A stretch of 64,000 nucleotides of DNA from Phoronis australis (Eukaryota; Phoronida; Phoronidae): positions 1,724,879 to 1,788,878 of the forward strand of contig NMRA01000008.1 in assembly GCA_002633005.1 (NCBI GenBank). Direction: 5' to 3'. Positions within the stretch are counted from its first letter, which is position 1, and the number at the start of each line of letters is the position of its first letter. The notes below the pieces were generated by a model. The model ran no database searches and was not told the DNA's origin. It saw only the letters and a program-made list of their open reading frames with translations. This document shows positions 1 to 11,200 of this stretch, piece after piece. The translations under genes were made by a program, and so were the position numbers.

Positions 1-399
1 TATTATGGCTGCCTGCGTCAGGGCGATGCGTCCAGGAAGTCTAAGAACAACGCCAATGTACGCAGAAGCATCAGCTGATTTTTGTATAGTGTCCATTAGC
101 CTAATAAGACATACCTTAGGAAATCTTGAAACATTTCGAGATATACGCAACATGATTTGCGACGTCTAAGTATAGACCTAATGAAAGATTATCAGGTCCA
201 ACACTAAAACTCCCCGGCTCGGAGGTTTTCCGGTCGGCGACTTAGTAATCTACTTCCGAAAACAAGATAACTCAAACACTAGTTAGCGATCCTACCGGTC
301 CCGGCGTTCACTTTTCACAAAGCCGCTGAGACGAATCTCTGCAGAGGTTATCGTTTTTTGCATAGAAGGTCTAGAGTTTTATCGTTTACATTGAGCGAG

Positions 400-495
400 A
401 GATGGAAGGAATGAGAGAAGGGAGGGAGGGGTTGAGGGAGGGCGGGGTTGAGGGAGGGAGGGAAGAAGGGGTCGAGCGAAGGAGGCCGGGAGGGA
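400..495 (+). repeat. G-rich GGGAGGG tract, potential G-quadruplex
   Basis: The plus strand carries many runs of three or four G separated by short A/T spacers (GGGAGGGAGGGG, GGGAGGGCGGGG, GGGAGGGAGGG). This satisfies the usual G3+N1-7 pattern for intramolecular quadruplex several times over. It is also a simple purine-rich low-complexity repeat. Confidence 0.7.
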
Positions 496-564
496 GTCCA
501 TGAGCCTGGTCTAAGTGCCAAAATTGTAAAACAACCCATAGGTGACTTTAGGGGGACCAGTACT

Positions 565-988
565 CGGTTGCATGAAACAGTCCCAAATAGGGACTCAACT
601 AAAATCACTAAATTTACTGCCTATTTGTGGACTTGCGAAAACATTGATTGCCCTTTCTTGTATTGTTTTTGTTTCATTACTAAGTCAACTTTTGGCTTTG
701 ATACAAATGGAGAGTCATAACGGTGAACTCTACGTTGAATTGTCAATATTATCCAATAAGTAGGGATGAGTCATTTCATATGCAACACCCCCAATTCTAG
801 GACTGAGTCCCTATTTTGTAATGAACTCAGGGCTCAGTTTGCCATTAATCAAAGAGGAGCTCAAAATAAAGATGACGGAAATGATAGAAAATATTGCATA
901 TGACGTGAGTACATCAAGACAAAAATACGCAAACAAATTTAGCCTGGACCTTAGTTGAGTCCTTATTTGGGACTGTTTCATGCAACCG
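565..988. mobile_element. 424-bp element with 38-bp terminal inverted repeats (MITE-like)
   Basis: Positions 565-602 and 951-988 are inverted copies matching at 37 of 38 bases, beginning CGGTTGCATGAAACAGTCCC. The interior has no transposase-like reading frame. This is the form of a non-autonomous DNA transposon. The flanks continue weakly similar for about 15 bp, so the true ends may lie slightly further out, and I could not fix a target-site duplication. Confidence 0.7.
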
Positions 989-1982
989 ACCACAGGACCC
1001 TCCCCTTGGCGGCCGCAGAAAAAACTAAAACGACAGAGCGTGACGAAATATTGAGTTTATTAATTAACCCCGGTAATTAACATTATATTTGTGAAACAAG
1101 ATTTGACAATGTGAGGAGTTTTACGGTTTGTGTACGTATTGGACAAAGTGAAATTTAACCAGTGTATTCTAGCTGGGTGAAACTATTGCAGTAGGCGGCA
1201 GGCACCTTCCCACCACGCACGAGTTCATAGTTTCAAGACTCTTGTATCAACAAGACACTCTAGTCAAAAACCATGACATCTTAGTAGGGAGGGCGCACTC
1301 ACCTTCCTGAGTGGCTTTGATTTACCTCAATGCGGGCACCCAGGATTTAATAGGTCTGTGAACTGTGCGCCTGCGCCCTTTTAGTGGACTCGTTGTTTCT
1401 TTGAGGCGGATCTATTATCCACTTCGCCTAATGGGGGGTTCGGCTTAACCATGTGGACACTGAGGTAAATATTCACTATCAAGTTTTATTCAGTAAAATT
1501 TCATATTTGAATAAAGAATGTACTCGCGGCAAAATCGTTTTATGTGTATAGACCATCCTGAGTAGCTAACTGTTCTGCTTGGGACGGTTAACATTCCTAA
1601 ACAACGCGAAAGTCTTAGTTCGGAGGCAACTGTCTTGCCATGCCCATATGGCATTGACTAAGATTAGCCTAACGAACCGAGTTCGTTGTTCTGGGCCCAG
1701 TCGCATATAAGCCATACGCCGTACGTATAGCAACAATGACGTCGCATTATCACGCGTCACGTTGTTATTGAACAATGCACCTGACGTCATGCAACAAGCA
1801 ATCTTNCAAGCTTTTCTTCGTACTTCTTTCAAAAACCATGAATTGGGTCATTTTTTCTGGAAATTCCTTCTCAGGGGGAAGTGAATAACTTTTTAGTAAA
1901 GGTTGAAGGAAGGTACCTTGGTTAGGGATCGTTTAAAACGTATTTTTCACGAGTTTTCGCGGTCCATGCCACTTTAAATTCA

Positions 1983-2128
1983 CTAGGTGGCGCAAGTGTG
2001 ACAACGATTTTGTCTGTAAGTATTCCAGGCGTTAGTCTTCTAGGACCGTGAATTCAAATGCCGTCACGGTGATGAACTACTTTTTGCTCTTAAGTGAAGA
2101 ATAACGTTAATCCCATAGCGCCACCTGG
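1983..2128. mobile_element. Short element with AGGTGGCGC / GCGCCACCT ends
   Basis: CTAGGTGGCGC near 1984 faces AGCGCCACCTGG near 2117, about 145 bp apart. The same end motif recurs at about 44704-44762 and, as single ends, near 23990 and 41825. It is probably a miniature inverted-repeat element family; the short ends make this tentative. Confidence 0.4.
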
Positions 2129-2966
2129 CGAATAAGACATGAGTCTCTCTTTAAGCTCCCTTTCAACAAAATGCACAACACATTTTGTGCTTTTAATTTA
2201 CTTTTTATCGCAAATGAGACGAAGAAAAGAAAATCTGAGTACACTCAAGGTCAAGTAGGACCCTTTAATAACTTCAGAACATCATAACTCAAGAAGTGGT
2301 TGATTCATTCATATGAAACTTTCACATACTGTGGTTTGTGCACTGTTCTCGAAAACAGTGTTTTCTTAATAATTGATATTAAAATGTTCCACTTTTAGCA
2401 GGAGGTATAGAAAAATATGATTTTGTGAAAAAATAAAAGTTGGAAAGAACAATTTAAAAAAACTAAAAGAGTTTTGAGATTTCACCTCAAACATTTATAT
2501 CAAATGAAATTTGGTCAACTGATACCATTGCCTTGCTAATGAATCTTTCTTTTTAGCTATTAGCAAATTTTTCTAAGATATGGTCTTGAGACTCAGTTAA
2601 TACCAGTTTGGTATAAATGTAAAAATCAAAGTCGGCAAGCTTGTCAAGGTTATGCATAATCTTAAAAAGTTTGTTTTTAACTTTTCTCCCATTCTCAACT
2701 GCAGAATCAAAGCTTACTCTGAAATAAAATTTAAACATGGAGTATTTATCAAACAACTAGTCTTGTTTATGCAGTCTTCATACGGATTCTATCCTGATAA
2801 TGAAGACCATTTTCTCAGCGTTGTATATCTACTTGTGAAAATACTTACCTTCCACATAACCGCACTTCCAGAATGAAAATGAATTTCAGACGATGACACA
2901 AGAACTCTGCTTTCTTCAGGAATATGAAAACGTCCAACATTTGCTCATATTTAGGCCAAAATTTTC

Positions 2967-2972
2967 TTTATT
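2967..2972 (-). terminator. Candidate poly(A) signal for MRPL35
   Basis: AATAAA on the minus strand, about 410 nt after the MRPL35 stop codon. It is the first canonical hexamer I see downstream. This would make 2.95-3.38 kb the 3' UTR and explain the meaningless open frames there. Confidence 0.5.
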
Positions 2973-3382
2973 CATTGAGAATATGTAGAAACTAATCACA
3001 CATCAAACTCACAATGTCCAACACAAGCCCTGGGGTTACTTCCACTGACAAGATACTCAGTAATGTCCTGCACTGTAAACTCCAAACAATACATGAGGAG
3101 ACCACTCTGTATACCCAGAATCTAGACAGAAAAGCAAGACTTCTCAAAATCACCCAAGTGAATAGCGAGTGTTTTGTGACTATGCCTGGTGCATACCAGC
3201 CTATCCTAGCAAAATGGCAGCCACTGACGTGACTGGTTGGCGAGGTTGGAGTGTTGACTTGTAGGATTGAATTCACTACTTCCATTCCATAAGGGAAGAT
3301 TTTTCACTGTGAGTGCAAATGTCATGAAAGTTGGTTACCCAATATTAATTGAAAGCGACTGAAAAGGCAATGACTATATTCT

Positions 3383-5175
3383 TTACGGTAGAAATGGAGG
3401 GGGCTTGTACCAGTATTGTGACAATGCATACCTCTCCTGATAAGGTTCATACGGGTCGTCAACATAAAATTTTTTATCCTTCCAATAACCTTCAGTCATT
3501 TTATCAAGCAGCTTACTCTGCTGCTTGTTTAAAAACACATGTTGTCTCAAGCGATATTTTCTTTCACTGCTTTTCTTCCATAGTTTCTTACTGCGCCCCG
3601 CTCTTGGGCGGATCCATAAACCAGAGTTTAAGCGCATGAATCTTTCGGTGACGGCTTTCACTGACTTTGGTTTTCCTTTATGCCGGGAAAAATAGATTTT
3701 GTTCCTTCGAGCTTCAACAACAGTTGGATCAACAGACAACAGTGATCTGAAAGCAAAAAGGTAGGCTATAAACCTCCTGGCTACCACAGATTTTACCATC
3801 AAAAGCTAGTCACTAAGGCTGCAGAGACACAGGATGCTCAATAGCCACTACCGGGATTTTCCGTAGATAAGCCCACCCGATGAACGCCCATGGGCGTTTA
3901 TTCGGAAGTGTTACAACTTCTGGTATCAAGTGTCCACTCAGATAGTGGGGCATTTATTCCGAAAATAATAATTCCGTTAAAAGCCCACTTAGCATCAATT
4001 TTTAGTCACAAATTCAGTTTTGTGGAGCATTTATCATTCATAAAAACGAAAAAATGTTGGCAGACTATGTATCTATTAACTTAAAATTAAAAAACACAGT
4101 TTTATGCAAAAAATATCATATCAGCCGAGGCTATGACTTTCCGTTTTCGGAACACATGCCCGGGCGTTTGTTTGGTGTTACTGAAATGCCCGAAAATTTT
4201 CATTTACCAAATACACGCTCATGGGCTTATTTACTGAAAACCCCAGTAGGTGGCTCTGCTGGAGTAAGGGTCTTCAATTGTCAATAAGAATACAGTGAGA
4301 ACAAACAGCAGTTTAAAAGATGACAGAAATAATTATTTTATCAATAAGTGACATTTAATCATTGTAGCATGCATGTATTAGTGTTTTCAAATTGTAAATG
4401 TTTCAAAGGTAAGTGGTACTACTTAAGGTTAAGAGTAGCCCTGCATTTGAAATGCCACCTTTATCTCGAAATATGTAAGTCAGTGTCAACACATAAACGC
4501 GAGTACTTTCTGTAACCAAGAGTTGAGGCAAATCTATTCATGTCCTTCAAAGCACTGCCATTCCAATGCTTTTTTGGTAAAAGCGATGTTTTCGAAAGGT
4601 ACCTTGACAGGAGAAAAGTCCTTTCATCAGCTTTCATCAATTTTTGTGAAACTTTGACAAAATGCTTAAAAACACACGTCAAGGATTTTCTACAAGTTGA
4701 AGTGATTCTTTTGATCTCAAAAATTCAGTGAAGCACTTTTCTAAGAATAATGCGACTTGACTTCAAATAAAATATAAAAAAAACTTTGGAAGTTCTAATT
4801 AAAAATATGAGACGTGCCGGAAGTTCCGACTCTTGACAGATGATGGCATCCACTCTCAAGCATACATGTGGGCGTATAAAAAAGTTGCCGCAATTCATGG
4901 ACAGATCCAAATTAGACCCATTCATAGATTTTGACCAAGGGAATATAATAATACAACCATATCCCTCTCAATGTACACTTTCTGATGGTCTGAGTCCACA
5001 CAAGACATAAAAAGCACACAAACCTGTCATTTAGACCACAACAGTCCTTCAGAGTACGCCCTCTGTCAGAATTTCCAGCTATCCATAAGGCTCTGCACCA
5101 CAAATGACGATTAAAGTGCAGGAACGTTGACACTTGTTTCCTTGCTATCTGACACAGTGCATCAGGGGCGGACAT
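3383..5175 (-). CDS. MRPL35: Mitochondrial large ribosomal subunit protein bL35m
   Basis: Structural protein of the mitochondrial ribosome large subunit, acting in the matrix. Two coding exons on the minus strand: 5175-5024 and 3746-3383, joined in phase 2 (GACAG|gtttgt to tttcag|ATCACT). The C-terminal exon matches the family closely: a Lys/Arg-rich start (RHKGKPKSVKAV), then LNSGLWIRPRAG, KKLWKKSSERKYRLRQHVF, NKQQSKLLDKM and the end motif KKFYVDDPYEPY. From the ATG at 5175 the protein is 171 residues, against 188 in human. Its N-terminus is poorly conserved, as expected for a mitochondrial presequence. A second in-frame ATG lies at 5280 with no stop between (206 residues), so the start is uncertain. 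A good acceptor-like site at 5250 leaves open a spliced 5' UTR. Intron 2 carries a 413-bp inverted-repeat element. The gene is divergent from MAP9. Confidence 0.9.
3843..4255. mobile_element. 413-bp inverted-repeat element in the MRPL35 intron
   Basis: The left end (AGCCACTACCGGGATTTTCC at 3843) and the reverse complement of the right end (AGCCACCTACTGGGGTTTTC ending at 4255) match over about 33 bp, including a shared AATAAGCCCA-like block. There is no transposase frame inside. It is a MITE-like insertion between the two MRPL35 coding exons. Confidence 0.6.
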
Positions 5176-5429
5176 TTTCCAATTGGTGGCAGACGATAGA
5201 CTTGCAATGTGAGAGTTACCACCCAACTTCAAAAGGGGTTGAACAAAACCTGCAGTATAAAACAAAAACACATTTGTCATGTCCAAAATACTTGTTTCCC
5301 GTTGTATTTACACTACAAATTCATCTTCAATCACAAAAATCAACGTTTGATTTAAACCACTCAACTATTATGAAATTGGTCACCGTATTGTTCCTTAGTC
5401 AAATTTGAAAATATATCAAGACTTTGAAG

Positions 5430-5515
5430 GAACTGACAGTTTGTTGTCACTTGAGATCAGACATCACAAGTTGGATTGTCATGGCCTGTCATTTTATATG
5501 CCAGGCTTGGTCTCA
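5430..5515. repeat. Copy of an interspersed repeat (TTGAGAYCAG family)
   Basis: The block from GGAACTGACAGTTTG through CACTTGAGATCAGAC and GGATTGTCATGGCCTGTC closely resembles 23515-23595. More diverged relatives lie at about 10245-10320, 16210-16300 and 45790-45850. It is a dispersed, non-coding repeat of about 80-150 bp; its class is not recognised. Confidence 0.55.
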
Positions 5516-6321
5516 ACAAAAAAACAAAGTTTAGATACCATTGCTGAAAAAAAAATGTTGTTCTACCATCATTATGCGGATAAATTTGTGGGGCGATAAG
5601 ATGGGTCAGCTTCCGCTGCCATGAAATAGAGCATCAATTGTTGATCAATCCTTTCTTTGCAGATTCTTTGATCAACTGTCCTACTTCCACATGGATGTGT
5701 CTATGTTACAACAAATTGTTGTAATTGGTTTCACTTCACTGTAAGCTTTAGTATTTTAACATGAGCAAAACCGAATGTCTGAGTAAATTTGGTTCAGCGA
5801 AGCAATCATCTTCTCCCAAAAGACATCGCAAAAATTAGCAAATGACACATGTCAAGAGCGCACTGTTCTCAAGTTGACGACAGACTTTTTCGTGTTACAA
5901 GAACCGGAGAATTGTGAAAGAAAATGACATTTATTAGATCGTTGTTCCGTAAATGGGCGTTATGGGTAAGCTGGGTGCCAATTGACTCCCAGATTTTCAT
6001 TTTGCATGCATCTCAGAAAGTCATTAGCTCTACATATTGAAATAAGTTTCACAGAGAGTTGACGAGCAAAAGTACCCGGGCAGTGTGAAATTTCAAGGTC
6101 TATGTGAATTTAACACACAGCAGTTCCTAGCTGTATTTTGACCTAAATGTTCATTCAGGTAGCAGGCTGGCTAAGTCAAATAAAGCCTCTCCAATTTGCT
6201 TGTCAATAAGTAATTGACTATTGACCAATCGGTTTGAACATTTGACTCGCAGCCGCACATTGATGATTCCGAGTTCAAATCTTGAGGAGTTTTTTTTTTT
6301 GGCAATGCTGGATTCACTTAC

Positions 6322-6453
6322 AGGACCAGATGACCCGTACTTTGAGAACCGATTTTCTTGAATAACGGCACCAGTGCTAGTGTCGGTCAGTATTAGCAAA
6401 CCCCGAGACAATACCATTGTCTCCCACTGGCCATGCCATAGGCCTTCCATATG
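6322..6453 (-). other. Orphan exon-like segment with perfect splice borders
   Basis: On the minus strand cttgcag|CATATGG opens a 132-bp open frame, 44 codons in phase 0 at both ends, that closes with GGTCCT|gtaagtg. The peptide (starting HMEGLWHGQWETMVL) is not one I recognise; a faint likeness to the W-x-G N-terminal domain of ZGRF1-type proteins is not enough for a call. I could not connect it to MRPL35 because the phase is wrong and gives a stop. Part of it (near 6341-6375) resembles the hairpin repeat at 40187-40290, so it may instead be repeat-derived. Confidence 0.3.
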
Positions 6454-8205
6454 CTGCAAGGTTTTTGGCGCATTATTTATGCCTCACACTGATTAAACCA
6501 TCAAAGCCATGATGTTATAAGTAACTTTTATGCATACAAAGGCACCTTAGGAGGCCATTTAGGTATTCCCAGCTCGAACAAATACCCCCGCAATCAAACT
6601 GGAGGGAGCAATGCTGATTTGGGAAAGTGAAAAAAGGTTGAGTTAAAAAATGTTTGAACGGGAGTATTTGTTGGAGCTGGGAAGAGTTAAAAGACATATA
6701 ACCTTCTTCCTGGCTAAAATCAGTGTCCTATATGCACAAATGGTACTTATAGATACACATGAGGCATAATTCGCCGAAATGATTCCGGCATATAGAGGGC
6801 CTATGTTATGGCTACAGTCTCATGTATGGGCCTGGGGCTGGCGGTGCCGTCGCCGGTAGTGTGGTACTGTCGCCTTGGCCGAGCGACTGATATCAATAAG
6901 TTAACGTCGTCTAAGACGAACCTGACGCAAATCGTCGCACTAGAGTAGCCATTATTTCCACTTGAGGCAAAACTTTAAAATTTAGTCTTCGCAGCTCCGC
7001 AATAATGGCGCAATTTCACCGCCAATTCTCAGCATTCCATCATTTCTTCCACACTTGCTTAACGAACAACGAGGCCACCTAGTGTTGGGTAGGGTAAGTA
7101 CTTGATTTCCGTTTCCGCCTTTAGGCATACCGTTTTGCCTAGTGACAGTTTTGGAAACCAAAGAAATACCTCGGTAAACCACTGACAGGTAGCGATCTCC
7201 ATTTCTTGCAAATGTTTAATTCTTCCATGTTACGTTTCTATCAGTGGTCTTCTGTCAACGAAACGAAACCGTGTGCTTTTGGGTAAAATCACAGATGATT
7301 GATGGACTTGTAACTCAAAAAAAGCGACTGAGTGAATGTTACTCGTTAGTCACTTTTACTATAGTTTTAAGAAATGTGCGTGGCTATGCTGTAGGCGTGT
7401 AGGCCTACTGACTACTGTGTTACTGTGTCATGTGTGCATGTACAGTTGAATGAAAATCTCCAATTCAGACGTCAGTATTTCCCTGCTTGTTTGCCATCAA
7501 ATTTCCGCTATCCGTTCTTCATGGATATGAAAAATTTCACTTCACATCTCGTTTTGCAAAAATTGCCGTTTATCATGACTATGTCCCTTTATTTCTATGT
7601 ACAGAGATGCTTGTTAATAATTAGACAATTCTCAACAGATTTTGTGGTCTTTATCATACTGAATACCAAAAGATTAAAATTTCATTTAAGAGTTTCAAGA
7701 GTTTCAATGTAACTATTAATTTCATAAGTGCTCCTCCATCCAAAGAAGACTTTTCACCAAAACTTATGGTCTCAACAGAAAGTTGACTGCCATTTAAAGC
7801 ATGATTATCAGCACATTACCTCTGTATATATTCTGGGTTTTGTAGTGAGTGTAACTAATTGCTTCCAATGTCAAAGAAGAGAAACCAAAAACCTTTTCGG
7901 TATTATTGGACATGCAGTTGTAGTTAAAGAATTGTCGCGTTGTGGGACCCAGTTTTTCTCCGCTTATTAACAGGCAGGAAACTCGTTCTCAAAATCTGGG
8001 ATCCCTGTAAGTGTTTACTGCCAGACATATATGTACATCAGACGATTATAAATACTAAAATTCTTATCACAGTTAGTCAACTTTATAATTTTTGTGGCAT
8101 CCTACATTACCTAAGAAATTTTTGGAAAAATGAGACTTTCAAATTTCCGCAACATCGTTTTATCTCCCTCTAGTTATTCATCCTTGCCTTTTCAGACCAT
8201 CAGAA

Positions 8206-8217
8206 ATGAAAGTGTAA
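8206..8217 (+). promoter_or_regulatory. Three-codon upstream ORF before the MAP9 start
   Basis: ATG AAA GTG TAA lies within the same exon as the MAP9 start, after the acceptor at 8195, and ends two bases before the main ATG at 8220. If translated it would affect start choice at MAP9. Confidence 0.5.
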
Positions 8218-8219
8218 AA

Positions 8220-11200
8220 ATGGAGAGGAGTTCTTTCAAAACGAAGCCCAAAACCTCGTTTCAAGAGGAGCTGGCGGCTACAATGAAAGATCGGCGAGCC
8301 AGGGGACTCACTGCAGATATAACCCCTAGTCCCAGTGTCCATGATGATAATGACAGTGATGACTTGGGCAGTGATGATGGTTAGTGGTGTATTCGTAGTT
8401 AGCCAGTTGTTGCGTCTTGCAGTAACACGCAGTCACTAAAATATGTTATGTTACAATGTACTTTTTTCACTATAACATGTAATAAATTTTCTGGTTTTAA
8501 ACTTCTGAAGTGAATTCTTAGCATAAATTATATTCGTTTTTTGAGCTTTGTAAGTTTTTGACGTTTAAATCCTTTGATTTGTTTTAGAACTTCTTGCACA
8601 ATTTGGTTTGACATCGAAGACACCAGAGAAAAGGAAACCAGAAAAACCGACTGGGAAGTCATCTGAGGTGGAGGATATTATATTTGGTAGAAAAAACCTC
8701 AACAAGGATGACAAGAATGAAAGGAATGGAAAGTCATCACCGTATGTATACGTTCAAAAAGTTTTCCGTGTGGGAAACTGATCTAAATGCTTCATGTTGA
8801 AATACGCGTTGTCACTAGATGGTGCTTGTGTAGTTGGTGGTCAGCGTTCTGCTGGCCGGCAATGCAAGTGGGATATTTCTCAGTGTTTTTCACAAATTCT
8901 TTGCAACCATCATGTGGCCAAATTGCCACTGTTGTGGGGTGGGGTATTCAAACTATTCATGCAAGGTCTCAAATGTCCATGAACAAAAGAAATTGCTTTT
9001 CGTTCATGTCTTGATGTTATTGAAATTATTGATATCATATCTTGATTCATGGTAGATTAATAAATAAGTTATTAATAATTGTCATAACTAAGAATAGGAT
9101 TTATAATGTGTTGGTAACTTGTGTCGATTGCAAGTTAAATCCACATGCATTGCCAATTTTCATAACCACTGAAAAGTTCTGGAGATCACTTAACATTAAA
9201 GTTTTTAATATTAGGAGTTGATAATAGTCACTTACAGGTGTGCCACTCATGTAAGTAAGTTTATACAAATTTTCCAGAAGAAAGTGATGTAAATCAACTC
9301 TTTATTTCTTTGACATATTGCGGGTTTAAGACACTTTTAAAATTTCATGTCTGGTCTCATTTAGAAGTCCTTTTGGTCAGCAGACGTGGAAAGCTCCTGC
9401 CATGCAGAATTCAAATATGCCTTCTTTGAGACGGACTCCTGTTGATGATACATCAGACAAAGACGATTCTCCCAGGTAAGAGCTTGAAATCATATGTTAC
9501 TCAGCCGTATCGTCACTGTTGTGCTTGTAAAAATTATTTTTAGTTCTCTGACAAAAGGTATTTGAAAAGCTAGAAGACAATAATTTTTAAATGAACTTTA
9601 TTATGGAAATCAACAATTGGAGTTAAGCCCTGATTGAGGATCGTTAATAGTGGTGTGAACTAGGATTGCAACGATACCAGGGTTTGTTGTTGACATTGTC
9701 ACTAAAGAAAAACATTGAACTGAAATTGATTCCAAGACAGTAAAGGTTATTCTATGGTTTTGAAAATTCACATTCAAAGAGGTAATGTTTCTTTGGATAC
9801 ATGCAAACCTTTGTCTTATGTAGTTGCTTAACAATGTTCAAAAGTCATATAAACTGGTCAAAGTCGTCTCAGCGGCATATAAACCTTTATTTGTAGCATA
9901 GGGCAGTAGTGATATTTGTTGTTCATTAGCGAAAGAAAACCTCTGATTTTTAATCCATTGTCATTGCTTTTCATTGCAAACAGTGTTGCTAGTACTCAGA
10001 TTGGAAACGGTTTCCGATTAATTGATTCTGAAAAAATCGGATTTCCACCACTAATTGTCTATTAAAACAATTTAGTGGTTTAGTTATAATGAGAAGTGGA
10101 TACATAGTATTCCCGAATAAGGATGGGTTTGAAGCTGTATTAAATCGGCTTCTTCTGTCAAAAACCAAATTTTGATTGAGGTCATTTACTGTTATGAAAT
10201 TTGATCTCACCTTGTTCATTGCTTAGCTTTGAAATGGTTTCTAGGCTTGAGAGGAACTGACACGTTTTTATTGCTTTAGATCAGTCACAAGGGATTAGTT
10301 TCAGTTGCCTATGCAATACAACTGGCTGGGAAATTTTAGGCCAACCAATTTCAATTCAAGAAAAGAGACGTATAAATGCAATGACATTGCATTGGAAGAA
10401 AGGTGACCTTATTAACACCAGAACTTGATTTTATTGGGTCTTTAAATTAAACTAACTACTCAGATTGAATTGCTTTCTTTTTTTGGCAGGCCAAAGCCTC
10501 GATCATTCAATAGAGCTCCGTCAAAAGATGAATATGGTAAAGGAGATATGAGCTCTCTGCCTGATGGTGCTGACAACAAGTCACGATCGAAGACACCAGA
10601 CAACAAGTCACGGTCGAAGACACCGGAGATCAAGGCAGGATCAAAGACACCAGAGAACAAATCAGGATCAAAGACACCGGACAATAAATCACGTCCAAAG
10701 ACACCCATTGTTGACATTTTCAGCTCTGGCAGACGGTCATCTGTCCTTGACCGGGATGATGAAGAAGACGAGGATGACAAAAAAATCAAATCTAAAAGTT
10801 CACGTCCATCTAGTCGGGTAGACTCCACATCAAGGTCGAGTACACCAAAAGTGGACAGCGACCGAGCAATAAACTCCAAATCCCCCTCTGGAAGAAAGTC
10901 GTCAGTGATAGATGTCATCGAACAAAGTACGAGGGTGAAACCAGGAAGATCGACTCCTAAATCGTTAATGGATGACCACGAGGAAACCGGTCGGTTTGGG
11001 TCTTCATCTAAAACACGGAAGTCTCCAAGAGCGACTCCGAAATCATTTAGGGATGACGATGAGGAGGGCGGTTTGCTTGAATCTTCACCTAAAATGCAGA
11101 GGTCTGCAAGATTGACTCCTAAGTCATTTGATGAGGATCATTTGGAAAGTGGTTCGTACGCCCCTACACCTAAAACGCGGAAATCTCCAAATCTTTCATT

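Larger units (their letters stand above)
1..2966. other. Left-end region without a supported gene
   Basis: I see no exon chain here that I can support. The stretch holds a G-rich tract (about 400-495), a 424-bp inverted-repeat element (565-988), a short element bounded by AGGTGGCGC-type ends (about 1983-2128), one ambiguous base near 1805, and isolated splice-donor-like sites on the minus strand (for example near 1310 and 2850). A terminal-exon-like minus-strand reading frame at about 2553-2690 could not be joined to anything. Confidence 0.5.
5281..8195. promoter_or_regulatory. Intergenic region between divergent MRPL35 and MAP9
   Basis: This 2.9-kb stretch separates the MRPL35 start from the first coding exon of MAP9 on the opposite strand, so it must hold both promoters or the 5' non-coding exons. 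It also holds the orphan exon-like segment and one dispersed repeat. MAP9 exon 1 begins at a splice acceptor (8195), so at least one MAP9 non-coding exon lies upstream and was not located. Confidence 0.4.

Noticed and set aside
2553-2756. Minus-strand terminal-exon-like frame with a ttctgcag acceptor
   Set aside because: No recognised similarity and the phase does not fit the nearest upstream donor (2850); most likely chance in AT-rich sequence.
2992-3285. 97-codon minus-strand frame just after MRPL35
   Set aside because: It lies between the MRPL35 stop and its likely poly(A) signal, so it is 3' UTR.
7131-7182. Possible MRPL35 first exon encoding a mitochondrial presequence
   Set aside because: The phase would fit exon 2, but the frame has no ATG (it begins at GTG after an in-frame stop), so the start is placed in the next exon.
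10460-10918. 152-codon minus-strand frame opposite MAP9 exon 4
   Set aside because: Antisense shadow of the KTP repeats; the plus strand has the splice sites and homology.
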